Position numbers and translations under genes: made by a program. The notes below the pieces were generated by a model, which worked only from the letters and a program-made list of their open reading frames with translations, was not told the DNA's origin and searched no databases. 64,000 nucleotides of DNA from Tamlana sp. 2_MG-2023 (lineage in GTDB: Bacteria > Bacteroidota > Bacteroidia > Flavobacteriales > Flavobacteriaceae): NCBI RefSeq assembly GCF_030548465.1, contig NZ_JAUOSF010000001.1, positions 124,001 to 188,000 of the forward strand. Reading direction: 5' to 3'. Below, one piece after another: positions 1 to 8,451 of this stretch; positions within the stretch are counted from its first letter, which is position 1; each line of letters begins with the position of its first letter.

Positions 1-1
1 T

Positions 2-877
2 TTTAGACGCGTAAGTTATGGCGTTCAAGATTACAACGAAACCGTGCAAAAGGCGATACATAGAATTCAGCCTTTTGAAAATGTAAAACAAGCTACCGAA
101 ATGGCGCGAGCCATTGGTTATACGTCGGTGGGGCACGATATTATTTTCGGATTGCCGTTTCAAACCATTGAGCACGTTCAGGAAACCATTTTAAAAACAA
201 AGGCATTGCTTCCCGATCGATTGGCATTTTACAGTTATGCGCATGTGCCATGGATTAAAGGCAATGGGCAACGCGGATTTAAGGATTCCGATTTACCTTC
301 CGGGGAATTAAAAAGAAAACAGTACGAGCTAGGAAAACAATTGTTAGCAGAAGTAGGGTACGAGGAAATTGGTATGGATCATTTTTCTCTAAAATCAGAT
401 TCGCTTTATAAATCTATGATTTCTGGTGATTTACATCGGAATTTTATGGGCTATACCGCTTCAAAAACTCAGGCTATGATTGGACTAGGCGTATCGTCTA
501 TAAGCGATAGTTGGTATGGATTCTCTCAAAACGTGAAGTCTATTGAAGCGTACTATAAACTGCTGGAAGAAGATACAATTCCTGTTTATCGCGGACATAT
601 TTTAAATGAAGAAGACCTTATTATTCGTAAGCACATACTCAACTTAATGTGCCGCTTTAAAACATCGTGGACAGCAGATCAACTCTATTTTAAGGAATTG
701 CCAGATGTGCTTGTGAAGCTGCAAGAAATGGAAAAAGATGGCTTGCTGATTAGGACTAAAAACAGTGTAGAAGTCACTCAAAAAGGACAACCTTTTGTGC
801 GTAATATTTGTATGGCATTTGATGTGTTATTACAACGGAAACAGCCGCAAACGCAGTTGTTTTCTATGACGATATAA
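2..877 (+). CDS. hemN: Oxygen-independent coproporphyrinogen III oxidase HemN (5' end outside window)
   Basis: Cytosolic radical SAM enzyme that makes protoporphyrinogen IX from coproporphyrinogen III without oxygen, in haem synthesis. The frame is open to the left edge, so the N-terminal part with the CX3CX2C cluster motif is missing. Visible family blocks are SYGVQDYNETVQKAI at the edge, GLPFQT, GMDHF, HRNFMGYT and the C-terminal NICMAFD, in the order and spacing of E. coli HemN. A GTG at 44 is internal and is not the start. Its place near the cbb3 oxidase and an Fnr-type gene fits low-oxygen haem supply (inference). Confidence 0.95.
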   Translation, partial: FRRVSYGVQDYNETVQKAIHRIQPFENVKQATEMARAIGYTSVGHDIIFGLPFQTIEHVQETILKTKALLPDRLAFYSYAHVPWIKGNGQRGFKDSDLPSGELKRKQYELGKQLLAEVGYEEIGMDHFSLKSDSLYKSMISGDLHRNFMGYTASKTQAMIGLGVSSISDSWYGFSQNVKSIEAYYKLLEEDTIPVYRGHILNEEDLIIRKHILNLMCRFKTSWTADQLYFKELPDVLVKLQEMEKDGLLIRTKNSVEVTQKGQPFVRNICMAFDVLLQRKQPQTQLFSMTI

Positions 878-979
878 AAAAAGGCTATTTGCATATTTGT
901 AAATACTCATAGTAGTGCCCGTCACCTTAAATTTATTTCAAGGTCTCATCATAAAATGTTGACTGAGCAGTTTCATGGG

Positions 980-1060
980 ATACCGAATCAAGTTCGGCAT
1001 GACGAAATCAAAGGAGATGTCAAAGGTTAGAAAAACAGATTCCCGTTTTCAAGGGAATTA
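980..1060. repeat. Two dispersed palindromic repeat fragments upstream of the Usp gene
   Basis: The 206-base spacer after hemN has no gene. It contains CCGAA-tcaag-TTCGG (983-997) followed by CATGAC, and at 1036-1060 an imperfect hairpin beginning CAGATTCCCG. The second is the reverse complement, with one mismatch in 25, of 8423-8447. The first resembles 24842-24866. Both look like members of dispersed intergenic repeat families. Confidence 0.6.
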
Positions 1061-1083
1061 GAAAAGATATAAATATAAGTACC

Positions 1084-1917
1084 ATGGAAAAAATTATTGT
1101 TCCTGTAGATTTTTCTGAACATTCAGAGTATGCTTTACAAACAGCTGCAAAATTAGCTAAAAGGTATCAAGCAGAGCTGTTAGTGCTTCATATGTTGGAA
1201 ATGCCCGAAATGGTATTGACATCAACTGGTAAAAAGCAAAATGAAAAAGCTGGTTTTTTATTACGTTTAACAGAGCAAAAATTTGAGAAACTACTTGATA
1301 AAGATTTTTTATTTGGATTAAAAGTAACCCCAATTATTAAGCATTTTAAGATGTTTAGTGAAGTAAATGATGTCGCTATAGAAAATGGCGCCGACCTTAT
1401 TGTTATGGGAACCCAAGGCGCTAGTGGTTTCAAAGAAATGTTTATGGGATCTAATACTGAACGGGTTATTCGCTATGCGGAAATTCCTGTTTTAGCTGTT
1501 AAAAAAGAGGTCGTGGATGTTAGTTTTGAAGTGATTACTTTTGCGTGCGATTTCTCGGAAGAATGTATTCCAGCTTATTTAAAAGCGCTTGTTTTGTTCG
1601 AAAGCATGAATTCTAAAATGTATTTGGTTTATGTTAATTTGCCTAATGATAAATTTAAAAGCTCTGTAGAAATAGAAAAACGTGTTGCTGATTTTTTCAT
1701 AAAAGCCTGCGGTAATTTAAGACGAATGAAGGATGTTCATTATGTATCGCATTATAGTGTTGAGGAAGGTGTTTTAAATTTTTCCAATAAAATAGGAGCC
1801 GATTTGATTGCGCTTCCAACTCATGGTAAAAAAGGCTTAGCTCATTTTTTTGAAGGTAGCGTAGGTGAAGATGTTGCAAACCATGCGACACTACCAGTTA
1901 TGACATTTAAAATATAA
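1084..1917 (+). CDS. Universal stress protein with two Usp domains
   Basis: 277-residue tandem UspA-domain protein of the cytosol, about residues 1-140 and 148-277. The first domain ends with the ATP-binding pattern G-2X-G-9X-G(S/T), seen as MGTQGASG then MGSNTE. In the second domain the matching segment reads LPTHGKKG then EGSVGE, so the first glycine is a proline and nucleotide binding there is less sure. Such proteins are typical of stress and low-oxygen regulons; the neighbours hemN and cbb3 oxidase fit that, but no specific role can be read from sequence. A strong terminator follows. Confidence 0.9.
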   Translation: MEKIIVPVDFSEHSEYALQTAAKLAKRYQAELLVLHMLEMPEMVLTSTGKKQNEKAGFLLRLTEQKFEKLLDKDFLFGLKVTPIIKHFKMFSEVNDVAIENGADLIVMGTQGASGFKEMFMGSNTERVIRYAEIPVLAVKKEVVDVSFEVITFACDFSEECIPAYLKALVLFESMNSKMYLVYVNLPNDKFKSSVEIEKRVADFFIKACGNLRRMKDVHYVSHYSVEEGVLNFSNKIGADLIALPTHGKKGLAHFFEGSVGEDVANHATLPVMTFKI

Positions 1918-1989
1918 CGAGATTAAAAGCATAGAAGAAAGAGAGCGTGAAAGTAGCTGTAACTGTGATGATGCAATTACTTGGAATAG

Positions 1990-2017
1990 GTAGCTAAATT
2001 TTTAGCTGCTTTTTTTT
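1990..2017 (+). terminator. Rho-independent terminator after the Usp gene
   Basis: GTAGCTAA-attt-TTAGCTGC (one G-T pair) followed by eight T. The T run overlaps the stop codon of the convergent tolC-like gene. Confidence 0.8.
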
Positions 2018-3410
2018 ATAAAATAGATGCTGCAATTATATTAAATAAGTTGGCTTTAGTTTTAAAAAAATCATTTTCTAAAGCAATGGCTTTTAGTTTG
2101 GCATCAATAAGTTTTGATTCTCTGGAGTTTACTAAAAAGAGTGAACTTTCACCTAAAAAGAATTTACGCTCTTCTGCTTCAAGCATTTTATTATAGTCGT
2201 TTACAATTTCGGCGGTGTATTTGTTTTGTAAACTGAAAGAGGTTAACTCTTGGTTAATGGCATTTACTTTATTCTTTAATGAAACTTTCGTGGTTTGTAT
2301 TTCAAATTTAGTATCCATTATTTTTAGCTTAGCAAGCTTGAGATCGGCACGTTCCTTTCTTAAAAACAAAGGAAAACTAATATTAACACCACTTTTGTAG
2401 TCTGAAGTACTAAACGACCGTGCTACACCTGGTGTTTGCGATAAGAAATTGTACTGCAAATCTATTTGTGGTAGTAAGTTATTAGTTTTTAATCGTTTTT
2501 CTACGTTTAAACTTTGGTATTTGTAGTCTAAAGATTGTAGTTTTGGATGTTCGTCAAAGTCAAAATTTTCAATATCTAAAACCGAGGTGTTCAGGGTGTT
2601 GTCAATCGTGTTTAAAGTATTTGTGTCTGGGGTAATGTCCTCTTTTATTTCAATAGGCGTGTTTTCATTCAGCCATAAATAATTAGAGAGCTCTAATGAC
2701 GATTTCATGTATTTAACCCGTGATTTCTCTAAATTTAATTTTCTGTTGTTAAGTGCAATTCTAGCTTCTAAAGTATCAATTGCTGGTACGTCGCCAACTT
2801 CATAACTCTTTTTTACACCGTTAAAACGTATTTGAGCATTCTCTAAAAAATCTTCGTAAACTTGTTTTTCATTGTAGGTTTTAAGCCAGTTAAAATAACT
2901 TATGGTGGCTTCGTAAAGAATATTGTTGACTAGTAATTGCCTGTCGGCTTTGGCTTGGTTTACAAATAATTTAGATTGTTTTAGCATGGCCATACGCTTA
3001 TTGATAAGCAAACCTTTTGCAACAGAGACGGAGACTCCAACGCTATATAATCCGTCGTCAGGGGTGTTGTTTTCAGGGTTCAAATAATAGCCCGTATTTT
3101 CTTCAAAATTACCCTTTAGTTCAATGCCATACCAAGTTGGTATCTTAAAAGCTGCATTTAGCTTATCATAATATTCGGTGTCTTTAAACTTTTTTCTTCC
3201 GTAATCTACTTCCAGTTTAGGGTCAAAGGCACCTCTAGCTTTCATTAATTTCGCTTCACTTTCATTAATAACCAGATTGGCTTGTTTAACAACGGGGTGA
3301 AACGATTTTACAAAACCTAAATATTCAGGTAGGCTAATCACTTTTGTGCTGTCTTGAGCATGGAGCAAAGCGCTAGTAAACAATATGATATGAAAAAATA
3401 ATGCTTTCAT
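2016..3410 (-). CDS. TolC-family outer membrane efflux protein
   Basis: 464 residues with an 18-residue signal peptide ending at ALLHA before QDST. The rest has the OEP/TolC layout of two long helical repeats, with Asn- and Leu-rich coiled-coil stretches and the two strand regions that form the outer membrane barrel. It is the last gene of a tetR-ABC-hlyD-tolC operon, two bases after the hlyD-like gene. Its expected role is the outer membrane channel of a type I secretion-like or drug efflux complex with the next two upstream genes. The substrate is not known. Confidence 0.88.
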   Translation of the reverse strand: MKALFFHIILFTSALLHAQDSTKVISLPEYLGFVKSFHPVVKQANLVINESEAKLMKARGAFDPKLEVDYGRKKFKDTEYYDKLNAAFKIPTWYGIELKGNFEENTGYYLNPENNTPDDGLYSVGVSVSVAKGLLINKRMAMLKQSKLFVNQAKADRQLLVNNILYEATISYFNWLKTYNEKQVYEDFLENAQIRFNGVKKSYEVGDVPAIDTLEARIALNNRKLNLEKSRVKYMKSSLELSNYLWLNENTPIEIKEDITPDTNTLNTIDNTLNTSVLDIENFDFDEHPKLQSLDYKYQSLNVEKRLKTNNLLPQIDLQYNFLSQTPGVARSFSTSDYKSGVNISFPLFLRKERADLKLAKLKIMDTKFEIQTTKVSLKNKVNAINQELTSFSLQNKYTAEIVNDYNKMLEAEERKFFLGESSLFLVNSRESKLIDAKLKAIALENDFFKTKANLFNIIAASIL

Positions 3411-3412
3411 TT

Positions 3413-4768
3413 TTATGTTTTTTTAGAGGCGTCTTTTTGGTTTTTATTAGGTTGGTAGTAATTAGGAGGGAAACTATTGATTTGTCGCCACAATTCGAAC
3501 CAAATTGGCACATCTTCTAGTAAAGCAATGGTACGTGCTCCAGACCCCACTCTAATGGCTTCAGGCCATTTGTAATCTTCTTCGTCGGGAGCCAGTAATA
3601 CACGGTATTTACCGTTGGTGCTTATAAAGTTTTCAATAGCTACAACTCTAGCGCCGTATGTTCCGTAAGATGCGTTTGGCCATCCGCTAAAAACTATGGC
3701 TGGCCAGCCGTCAAATTGTACTCGTACTTTTTCGCCGATATGAAGCAATGGTAAATCGATTGGGCTCGCATAGGTTTCAACGGCTAAATCATATTGTGCA
3801 GGCATGATACTTACCAAGTCTTGGCCTTCTTTAAATGTAACACCAATACCTCCTGTATACGCTCTGTTTATATAGCCGTCTTGGGGAGCGGTTACAAATA
3901 GCAAACTGTTACGAATTTTGTAGTTGGAATGTGCGTTTTCAAGCTTAGTAACTTGAGCTTGAGCGTCAAATCCGCTAGATTGCGCCGTATACATATCACT
4001 TTGTGCTTTAGAGATTTTATCGGCATAAGAAGCACTAATTCTTGAAAGTTCAAGTTGCGCATTTAAAACTTCGTTTTGGCTGGCGATATATTTGTTTTCT
4101 TGTGAAATTAATTTCGCCTGAGTTTCCTGTAGTTTCAATCGTTTTTCCTCAACATCCTTCACAGCTTTTAAACCTTCTTCTTGAAGTGTTTCAATACGTT
4201 CAAATTGACGTTCGGCGATGGTTAAATTGGTTTTGGCAGCTTCTAAATCAATGCTATCACTTTTTACCTTTAATTTCGCCTGGATTAATTTATTTTCAGT
4301 TTGTTTAAACTTTAATTTTTGCTCGTTAAGTATGGCGCCAATTTGTCTATTTAATGCATTCACTTTGCCTTCATAAGCATTTACCGATGATGTTTTTGCT
4401 TCTATCTGTTGGTTTGTTCTTTCCACCAATTTATCATCAAAGTAGTCACTTTTCACTTCAGAAATTCTAAGAATTGTATCTCCTTTTTTTACATAGTCGC
4501 CTTCTTGTACAAACCATTCTTCAATGCGTCCAGGAATTTGCGACATGATATGTTGCGGTCGCTGGTTTGGTTTTAAGGTGGTTACCGTACCGTTTCCCGT
4601 AATGTTTTGAGTCCACGGCAGAAAAAGTATAATCACTATAATTATGGCAAGTGCTATTAAAAACTTGTTGAATTGCTTATAATAGTCTTTATTGAAAATG
4701 TCCTTGCTAGACTTATAACGTGTTAAATCTACCTTTTTGTTTAATTTATTATTAGATATATTTAGCAT
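3413..4768 (-). CDS. HlyD-family periplasmic adaptor
   Basis: 451-residue membrane fusion protein. It has one N-terminal membrane helix (about 36-52, FLIALAIIIVIILFLPW), a lipoyl half (GRIEEWFVQEGDYVKKGDTI), a long coiled-coil hairpin (about 120-285) rich in Gln, Lys and Glu, then the second lipoyl half (APQDGYI) and a C-terminal beta domain. It should bridge the inner membrane ABC protein and the TolC channel. It lies three bases after the ABC gene, so the genes are surely cotranscribed. The adaptor appears fully intact, in contrast to its ABC partner. Confidence 0.9.
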   Translation of the reverse strand: MLNISNNKLNKKVDLTRYKSSKDIFNKDYYKQFNKFLIALAIIIVIILFLPWTQNITGNGTVTTLKPNQRPQHIMSQIPGRIEEWFVQEGDYVKKGDTILRISEVKSDYFDDKLVERTNQQIEAKTSSVNAYEGKVNALNRQIGAILNEQKLKFKQTENKLIQAKLKVKSDSIDLEAAKTNLTIAERQFERIETLQEEGLKAVKDVEEKRLKLQETQAKLISQENKYIASQNEVLNAQLELSRISASYADKISKAQSDMYTAQSSGFDAQAQVTKLENAHSNYKIRNSLLFVTAPQDGYINRAYTGGIGVTFKEGQDLVSIMPAQYDLAVETYASPIDLPLLHIGEKVRVQFDGWPAIVFSGWPNASYGTYGARVVAIENFISTNGKYRVLLAPDEEDYKWPEAIRVGSGARTIALLEDVPIWFELWRQINSFPPNYYQPNKNQKDASKKT

Positions 4769-4771
4769 GAT

Positions 4772-6439
4772 TTATAGGTTTTGAAGGGTTGCGTTACCAT
4801 TTTCTAAAGTCAATAGTTCAGTACAGTTTTCCGCCCAGTTTTTATCATTGCTAATCACGATTACCGACCATGGATTTGACTTGTTAGTTAAAAACTCTAT
4901 AATTTCTAAGGATTCTTCTTTGGAGGACTTGTTTAAAGGTTTTTCAAGAATTAATATTTTTGGAGACTTTAAAACTGCTCGCGCTAAAATAATTTTCTTC
5001 GAAACAGTAAATGACAATTGATTGCCTTCCGCTTGAATGATGGTATTCAAACCTTGTGGTTGTTCTTTAATAAATGATCTCAAACCTACTTTGTCGATAA
5101 TCTCAAATATTTTTTCGTCGGTTATCGCTGGATTTCCAAAAGTTAAATTCTCTCTAATACTGCCGTCAAAAGGAGTTTCTTCAGAAAAGGAAACGCCAAC
5201 TTGAGAACGGAAATGGTTCAAATTTAAACTGCTTATCGACATGTCGTTTACATATACCGCACCAGAAGTGGCTTCATTTACACCTGCAATAAGTCGTAAT
5301 AATGTTGATTTTCCGCTTCCGCTTTCGCCAGTTATGAGAATACGACTATCTTTTTTGATTTTTAAAGAAATGTTGTTTAAAATGGGTTTACTTTTATCGG
5401 AAACTGAATAAGAAACTTGGTCTAATTCAATGGTTAAGCCATTTTTAAAAACGGGCATATCGCCTTCTTGACTTTCCATTTCTTTATCAACGATTTGACC
5501 TATTTTCTCTATTGAAGTTAGGGCATCGTAAAAGGATTCCAAGCCAAGGATCAATTTTTCAACTGAACCTATAATCAATAAAATGATGATTTCTGCAGCT
5601 ACAAACTGACCAATATTCATTTCCTGATTTAAAACCAAAGCACCGCCGATAAGTAAAAGACTGGCGGTAACAATCACTTTAAAGCTTATCATTTGAATAA
5701 ATTGTAACATGAGTATTTTAAAGTGACTTTCTCTCGATTTTAAATACTCACTAACCAATTCATCATTTTTACTCAAGCCTAAACTCGTGCTTCCAGACAG
5801 TTTAAAACTGGTTACCGTTCTGGCAATCTCTTGAATCCAGTGCGCAACTTTATATTTGTTTTTAGATTCTTTTAAACTGGTGTTCAGTCCTTTTTCTGCT
5901 GTAAACTTGAAAATAACAAATATTAGAATCAGTAGTAAAACACCAAAAATAATAAAGAATGAATGGTAAAAAGAAAGTAGAATTAAAGCAAAAATGGTTT
6001 GTAAAACAGCTGTAGGAACATCAATAAGAATTTTTGATAAACTTTTTTGAAATGTTATGGTATCAAAAAAGCGATTTGCTAATTCTGGTGGATGATAATT
6101 ACGAAGTTCTGCCATTTTTATTTTTGGAAACCGGTAGCTTAACTCAAACGATGAGCGCATAAAAACGCGCTGCTGAATGGTTTCTAAAATACGTAATTGC
6201 ATAATTTGTAAGCCGCCAGCGAAAGCCACACCAACAGTTACTAAAACAACTAGTACAATCCATGATGTAGATACCTGGGCACCTTGAATTAGGTTGATAA
6301 TGGCCTGGATTCCTAGAGGGAGCGTTAAGGAAATAACACCCGAAAATATAGCATAATAGAATATTTGTAAAATATCTCTTTTTTCAAGCTCTATTAGTCC
6401 TAGAAAACGTTGCCATGGTGTCATTGTTGGTTCCGCCAT
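4772..6439 (-). CDS. ABC exporter (fused membrane and ATPase domains) with degenerate ATPase motifs
   Basis: 555 residues: a type I exporter membrane domain with about six helices (residues 25-310), then a nucleotide-binding domain (about 335-555). Walker A is intact (GESGSGKST, 371-379). The other motifs are not: the Q-loop glutamine is Ser419, the LSGGQ signature is LSFTV (475-479), Walker B ends in Glu499-Lys500 instead of Asp-Glu, the D-loop is NKSS and the switch histidine is Asn531. The frame is open and the fold elements are conserved, so this is not simple decay. It may bind ATP but is unlikely to hydrolyse it as a homodimer (inference). Operon with hlyD and tolC. Confidence 0.88.
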   Translation of the reverse strand: MAEPTMTPWQRFLGLIELEKRDILQIFYYAIFSGVISLTLPLGIQAIINLIQGAQVSTSWIVLVVLVTVGVAFAGGLQIMQLRILETIQQRVFMRSSFELSYRFPKIKMAELRNYHPPELANRFFDTITFQKSLSKILIDVPTAVLQTIFALILLSFYHSFFIIFGVLLLILIFVIFKFTAEKGLNTSLKESKNKYKVAHWIQEIARTVTSFKLSGSTSLGLSKNDELVSEYLKSRESHFKILMLQFIQMISFKVIVTASLLLIGGALVLNQEMNIGQFVAAEIIILLIIGSVEKLILGLESFYDALTSIEKIGQIVDKEMESQEGDMPVFKNGLTIELDQVSYSVSDKSKPILNNISLKIKKDSRILITGESGSGKSTLLRLIAGVNEATSGAVYVNDMSISSLNLNHFRSQVGVSFSEETPFDGSIRENLTFGNPAITDEKIFEIIDKVGLRSFIKEQPQGLNTIIQAEGNQLSFTVSKKIILARAVLKSPKILILEKPLNKSSKEESLEIIEFLTNKSNPWSVIVISNDKNWAENCTELLTLENGNATLQNL

Positions 6440-6441
6440 TG

Positions 6442-7116
6442 TTATAGTTTTAAGGTGTTTAATGTTAGGTTAATAAAGAAACATGAAGGTAATATGTTTT
6501 CATTGCAATTAGTCATTTTTGGTAAATGATCTTTTAGAAAATGCTGATGTAAACTGCCTTCAATAATGGTACTTGCTAACGAAGATGCAAAGGCGTAATC
6601 TGGGGCGGCTTCAGTAATCATATCACTTAATCGTGCGATCAAACGTTTGTAAATTACAAAGTAACCAGCCTTGTTTTCTTGGTCAACTTCTTTGGTTAAA
6701 AAGGATTTTGAATTTTCGTTAATAATAATGTTATTTAAAATAACTTCATTGATATGTGAAAAATTTGAATCTTCTTTGGTGGTTCTGCATAAAATATAAA
6801 TCGCTTTTTCTAGTTTTTCTTTTTTGTCATGAATACTGTAGGTTTCAAACACCATTTGATACTCTAACCAAGCCCAATACCAAGACGATAGATACAATAA
6901 TAATTTATGCTTATTTTCGAAATAACGATAAATAGAACTTTCATTAGAACCTATTTTAATCCCTAGTTTTTTAAACGTAAAAGATTCAAAACCAATTTCA
7001 TTAATTAAAATAATGCTGTTTTCAATGATGCGTTTGCCTAAGGTTGAAGATTCGGGATCTTTAACGTAAATGATGTCAGGAACTGAAATTTTAAGATTTG
7101 AAAGTAAATTACGCAT
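6442..7116 (-). CDS. TetR-family transcriptional regulator
   Basis: 224 residues. The N-terminal helix-turn-helix lies at about 28-73, with FTFKKLGIKIGSNESSIYRY as the recognition region; the C-terminal ligand domain is poorly conserved as usual. It is the first gene of the operon and ends two bases before the ABC gene. A 17-base perfect palindrome lies 25 bases upstream of its start and overlaps the -7 element, which suggests autorepression that also controls the exporter genes (inference). The inducer is unknown. Confidence 0.85.
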   Translation of the reverse strand: MRNLLSNLKISVPDIIYVKDPESSTLGKRIIENSIILINEIGFESFTFKKLGIKIGSNESSIYRYFENKHKLLLYLSSWYWAWLEYQMVFETYSIHDKKEKLEKAIYILCRTTKEDSNFSHINEVILNNIIINENSKSFLTKEVDQENKAGYFVIYKRLIARLSDMITEAAPDYAFASSLASTIIEGSLHQHFLKDHLPKMTNCNENILPSCFFINLTLNTLKL

Positions 7117-7134
7117 CAGTAACTAATTTGATTT

Positions 7135-7157
7135 CAAATGTAATAGTAAAACTATTA
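7135..7157 (-). promoter_or_regulatory. Promoter and candidate TetR operator for the tetR-ABC-hlyD-tolC operon
   Basis: On the minus strand TACATTTG (7142-7135) matches the Bacteroidota -7 element TAnnTTTG, 18 bases before the tetR start. A perfect inverted repeat with 7-base arms, TAATAGT-aaa-ACTATTA (7141-7157), overlaps its upstream edge. This is where a TetR repressor would block initiation. The assignment of TetR to this site is inferred. Confidence 0.6.
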
Positions 7158-7253
7158 AGGGTGAAATCAACGCTATTATTTCTTTTTATAAGTAATCAAT
7201 AAAATCTATGTGGATGAAATTTTAAAATCAAAAATTGACTTTAAAAAAGGGTG

Positions 7254-7955
7254 TTAATGGCAATCAATTTCTGTTGAAATGGTATCGTAAACTGGAGCAG
7301 GAGAGAGGTATGGGATGCCTAAACCTAAACCGCGGACGATGAATAATGCACCAATAATAACTATAAATACAGGAATTAAATTTTGAATGCGTTGTCTGGC
7401 TGTGCCTTTTAAAAACTGACTAAAATAAATAGCAGTGGTCATTAAAGGAATGGTGCCTAAACCAAAAACGGCCATATATAAGCTTCCAGAAAGTGTATTT
7501 CCACTAGCAATAGCGGCAAAAACGGCCATATAAACTAATCCGCACGGTAAAAAACCATTTAAAAAACCAATCGTTAAAAAGGTATCGTAGGTCTTCTTCT
7601 TAAGGGCTTTTCCTAAAGCTGATTTCACTTTAGAAATGACTTTGTAAATAGGCTTAGAGAAATTGTATTTATTAAAGGTTTTCTGCGGAATTAAAACCAT
7701 AAGAATCATTAAAATTCCAATAATGATAGAGAGCTGCTGCTGAAAACCGAACAAGTACAATTGCTTCCCTATAAAACCAAAAACTAAACCAATGATACTA
7801 TAGGCGAGTAAGCGCCCTAAGTGGTAAATAAATATTTGCGATACTTTTTTTATTTGATTCGAGCGATCAACAGGAAGCATAAAGGCAATGGGGCCGCACA
7901 TACCCACACAATGAAAACTGCCTAATAAGCCTAATATGAATGCCGAAACGAGCAT
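7254..7955 (-). CDS. DsbD/UreH-like polytopic membrane protein of the cbb3 assembly cluster
   Basis: 233 residues with about six membrane helices. It carries GSFHCVGMCGPI near residue 12-23 and GFLNGFLPCGLVY in the second half, the paired Cys-containing loops of the DsbD_2 (UreH-like, often annotated TauE/SafE) family. It starts one base after the ccoH stop. In Bacteroidota this family commonly follows ccoH, and related proteins elsewhere handle copper, nickel or thiols. A role in copper or thiol delivery to the cbb3 oxidase is plausible but not shown. A sulfite exporter role is unlikely here. Confidence 0.75.
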   Translation of the reverse strand: MLVSAFILGLLGSFHCVGMCGPIAFMLPVDRSNQIKKVSQIFIYHLGRLLAYSIIGLVFGFIGKQLYLFGFQQQLSIIIGILMILMVLIPQKTFNKYNFSKPIYKVISKVKSALGKALKKKTYDTFLTIGFLNGFLPCGLVYMAVFAAIASGNTLSGSLYMAVFGLGTIPLMTTAIYFSQFLKGTARQRIQNLIPVFIVIIGALFIVRGLGLGIPYLSPAPVYDTISTEIDCH

Positions 7956-7956
7956 G

Positions 7957-8403
7957 TTAAAGGTGTATTTCTTCCTTAAACAAATATGGTTTTCCTTGGT
8001 ATTCCCATTCTATTCTAAGATCCCAACGGCCATCAAGTAAGCGTTTGTCTTTGATAAGTAATTCAGAATCAGTTAGTGAAATAGGGGTTTCAAAATCTAA
8101 TTTTTTACTTGATGGTCTGTATAAAATTACTTTGCCTTCAATGGTTTTGTAGTCTAGACCCTTTGGAAAAGTAATAACTAGACCGTCTTTGGTTTTCTTA
8201 TAGCTAACATTTTCTGAAAGCGTATTGGCATTGTTTAGTCTGTCAATATCATTTTGGTAGGCTAATTCTACACCATAATAATCTTCTGTTACCAACTCAT
8301 GATCGTATGCTTTATCCACATTCATGGTGATAATAAAATACATGATGAAGGAAATAAATCCCACAAACGCTAATACTATGCTTGTACCCCAGTTTATTTT
8401 CAT
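7957..8403 (-). CDS. ccoH: FixH/CcoH family cbb3 oxidase assembly protein
   Basis: 148 residues with a single N-terminal membrane helix (about 8-27) and a periplasmic domain of FixH type. It has the family features of a YY/AYQ segment after the helix (EDYYGVELAYQNDIDR) and a C-terminal immunoglobulin-like region (DGRWDLRIEWEYQGKPY). CcoH is needed for assembly or stability of cbb3 oxidase. In this window a toxin-antitoxin pair separates it from ccoG, so its transcription may depend on read-through or on a local promoter. Confidence 0.85.
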   Translation of the reverse strand: MKINWGTSIVLAFVGFISFIMYFIITMNVDKAYDHELVTEDYYGVELAYQNDIDRLNNANTLSENVSYKKTKDGLVITFPKGLDYKTIEGKVILYRPSSKKLDFETPISLTDSELLIKDKRLLDGRWDLRIEWEYQGKPYLFKEEIHL

Positions 8404-8422
8404 TGCTATTTTTGTGTTTTTT

Positions 8423-8447
8423 TAATTCCCGTGAAAACGGGAATCTG
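8423..8447. repeat. Palindromic repeat ATTCCC-N8-GGGAAT
   Basis: ATTCCCGT-gaaa-ACGGGAAT (8425-8444) lies between hepT and ccoH. The reverse complement of 8423-8447 matches 1036-1060 at 24 of 25 positions. It could act as a weak hairpin between the two genes. The layout ATTCCC-N8-GGGAAT is the same as the dRS3 repeat described in Neisseria, which may be chance. Confidence 0.7.
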
Positions 8448-8451
8448 TGTT

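Noticed and set aside
964-975. TGA-N6-TCA Fnr-type site upstream of the Usp gene
   Set aside because: Only the half-site cores match; flanks and spacer differ from the two cco sites, and such a core is expected several times by chance in this window.
7254-7955. Sulfite exporter, from the TauE/SafE label often given to this type
   Set aside because: The paired Cys-containing loops and the position after ccoH fit the DsbD/UreH-like branch used in metal or thiol handling.
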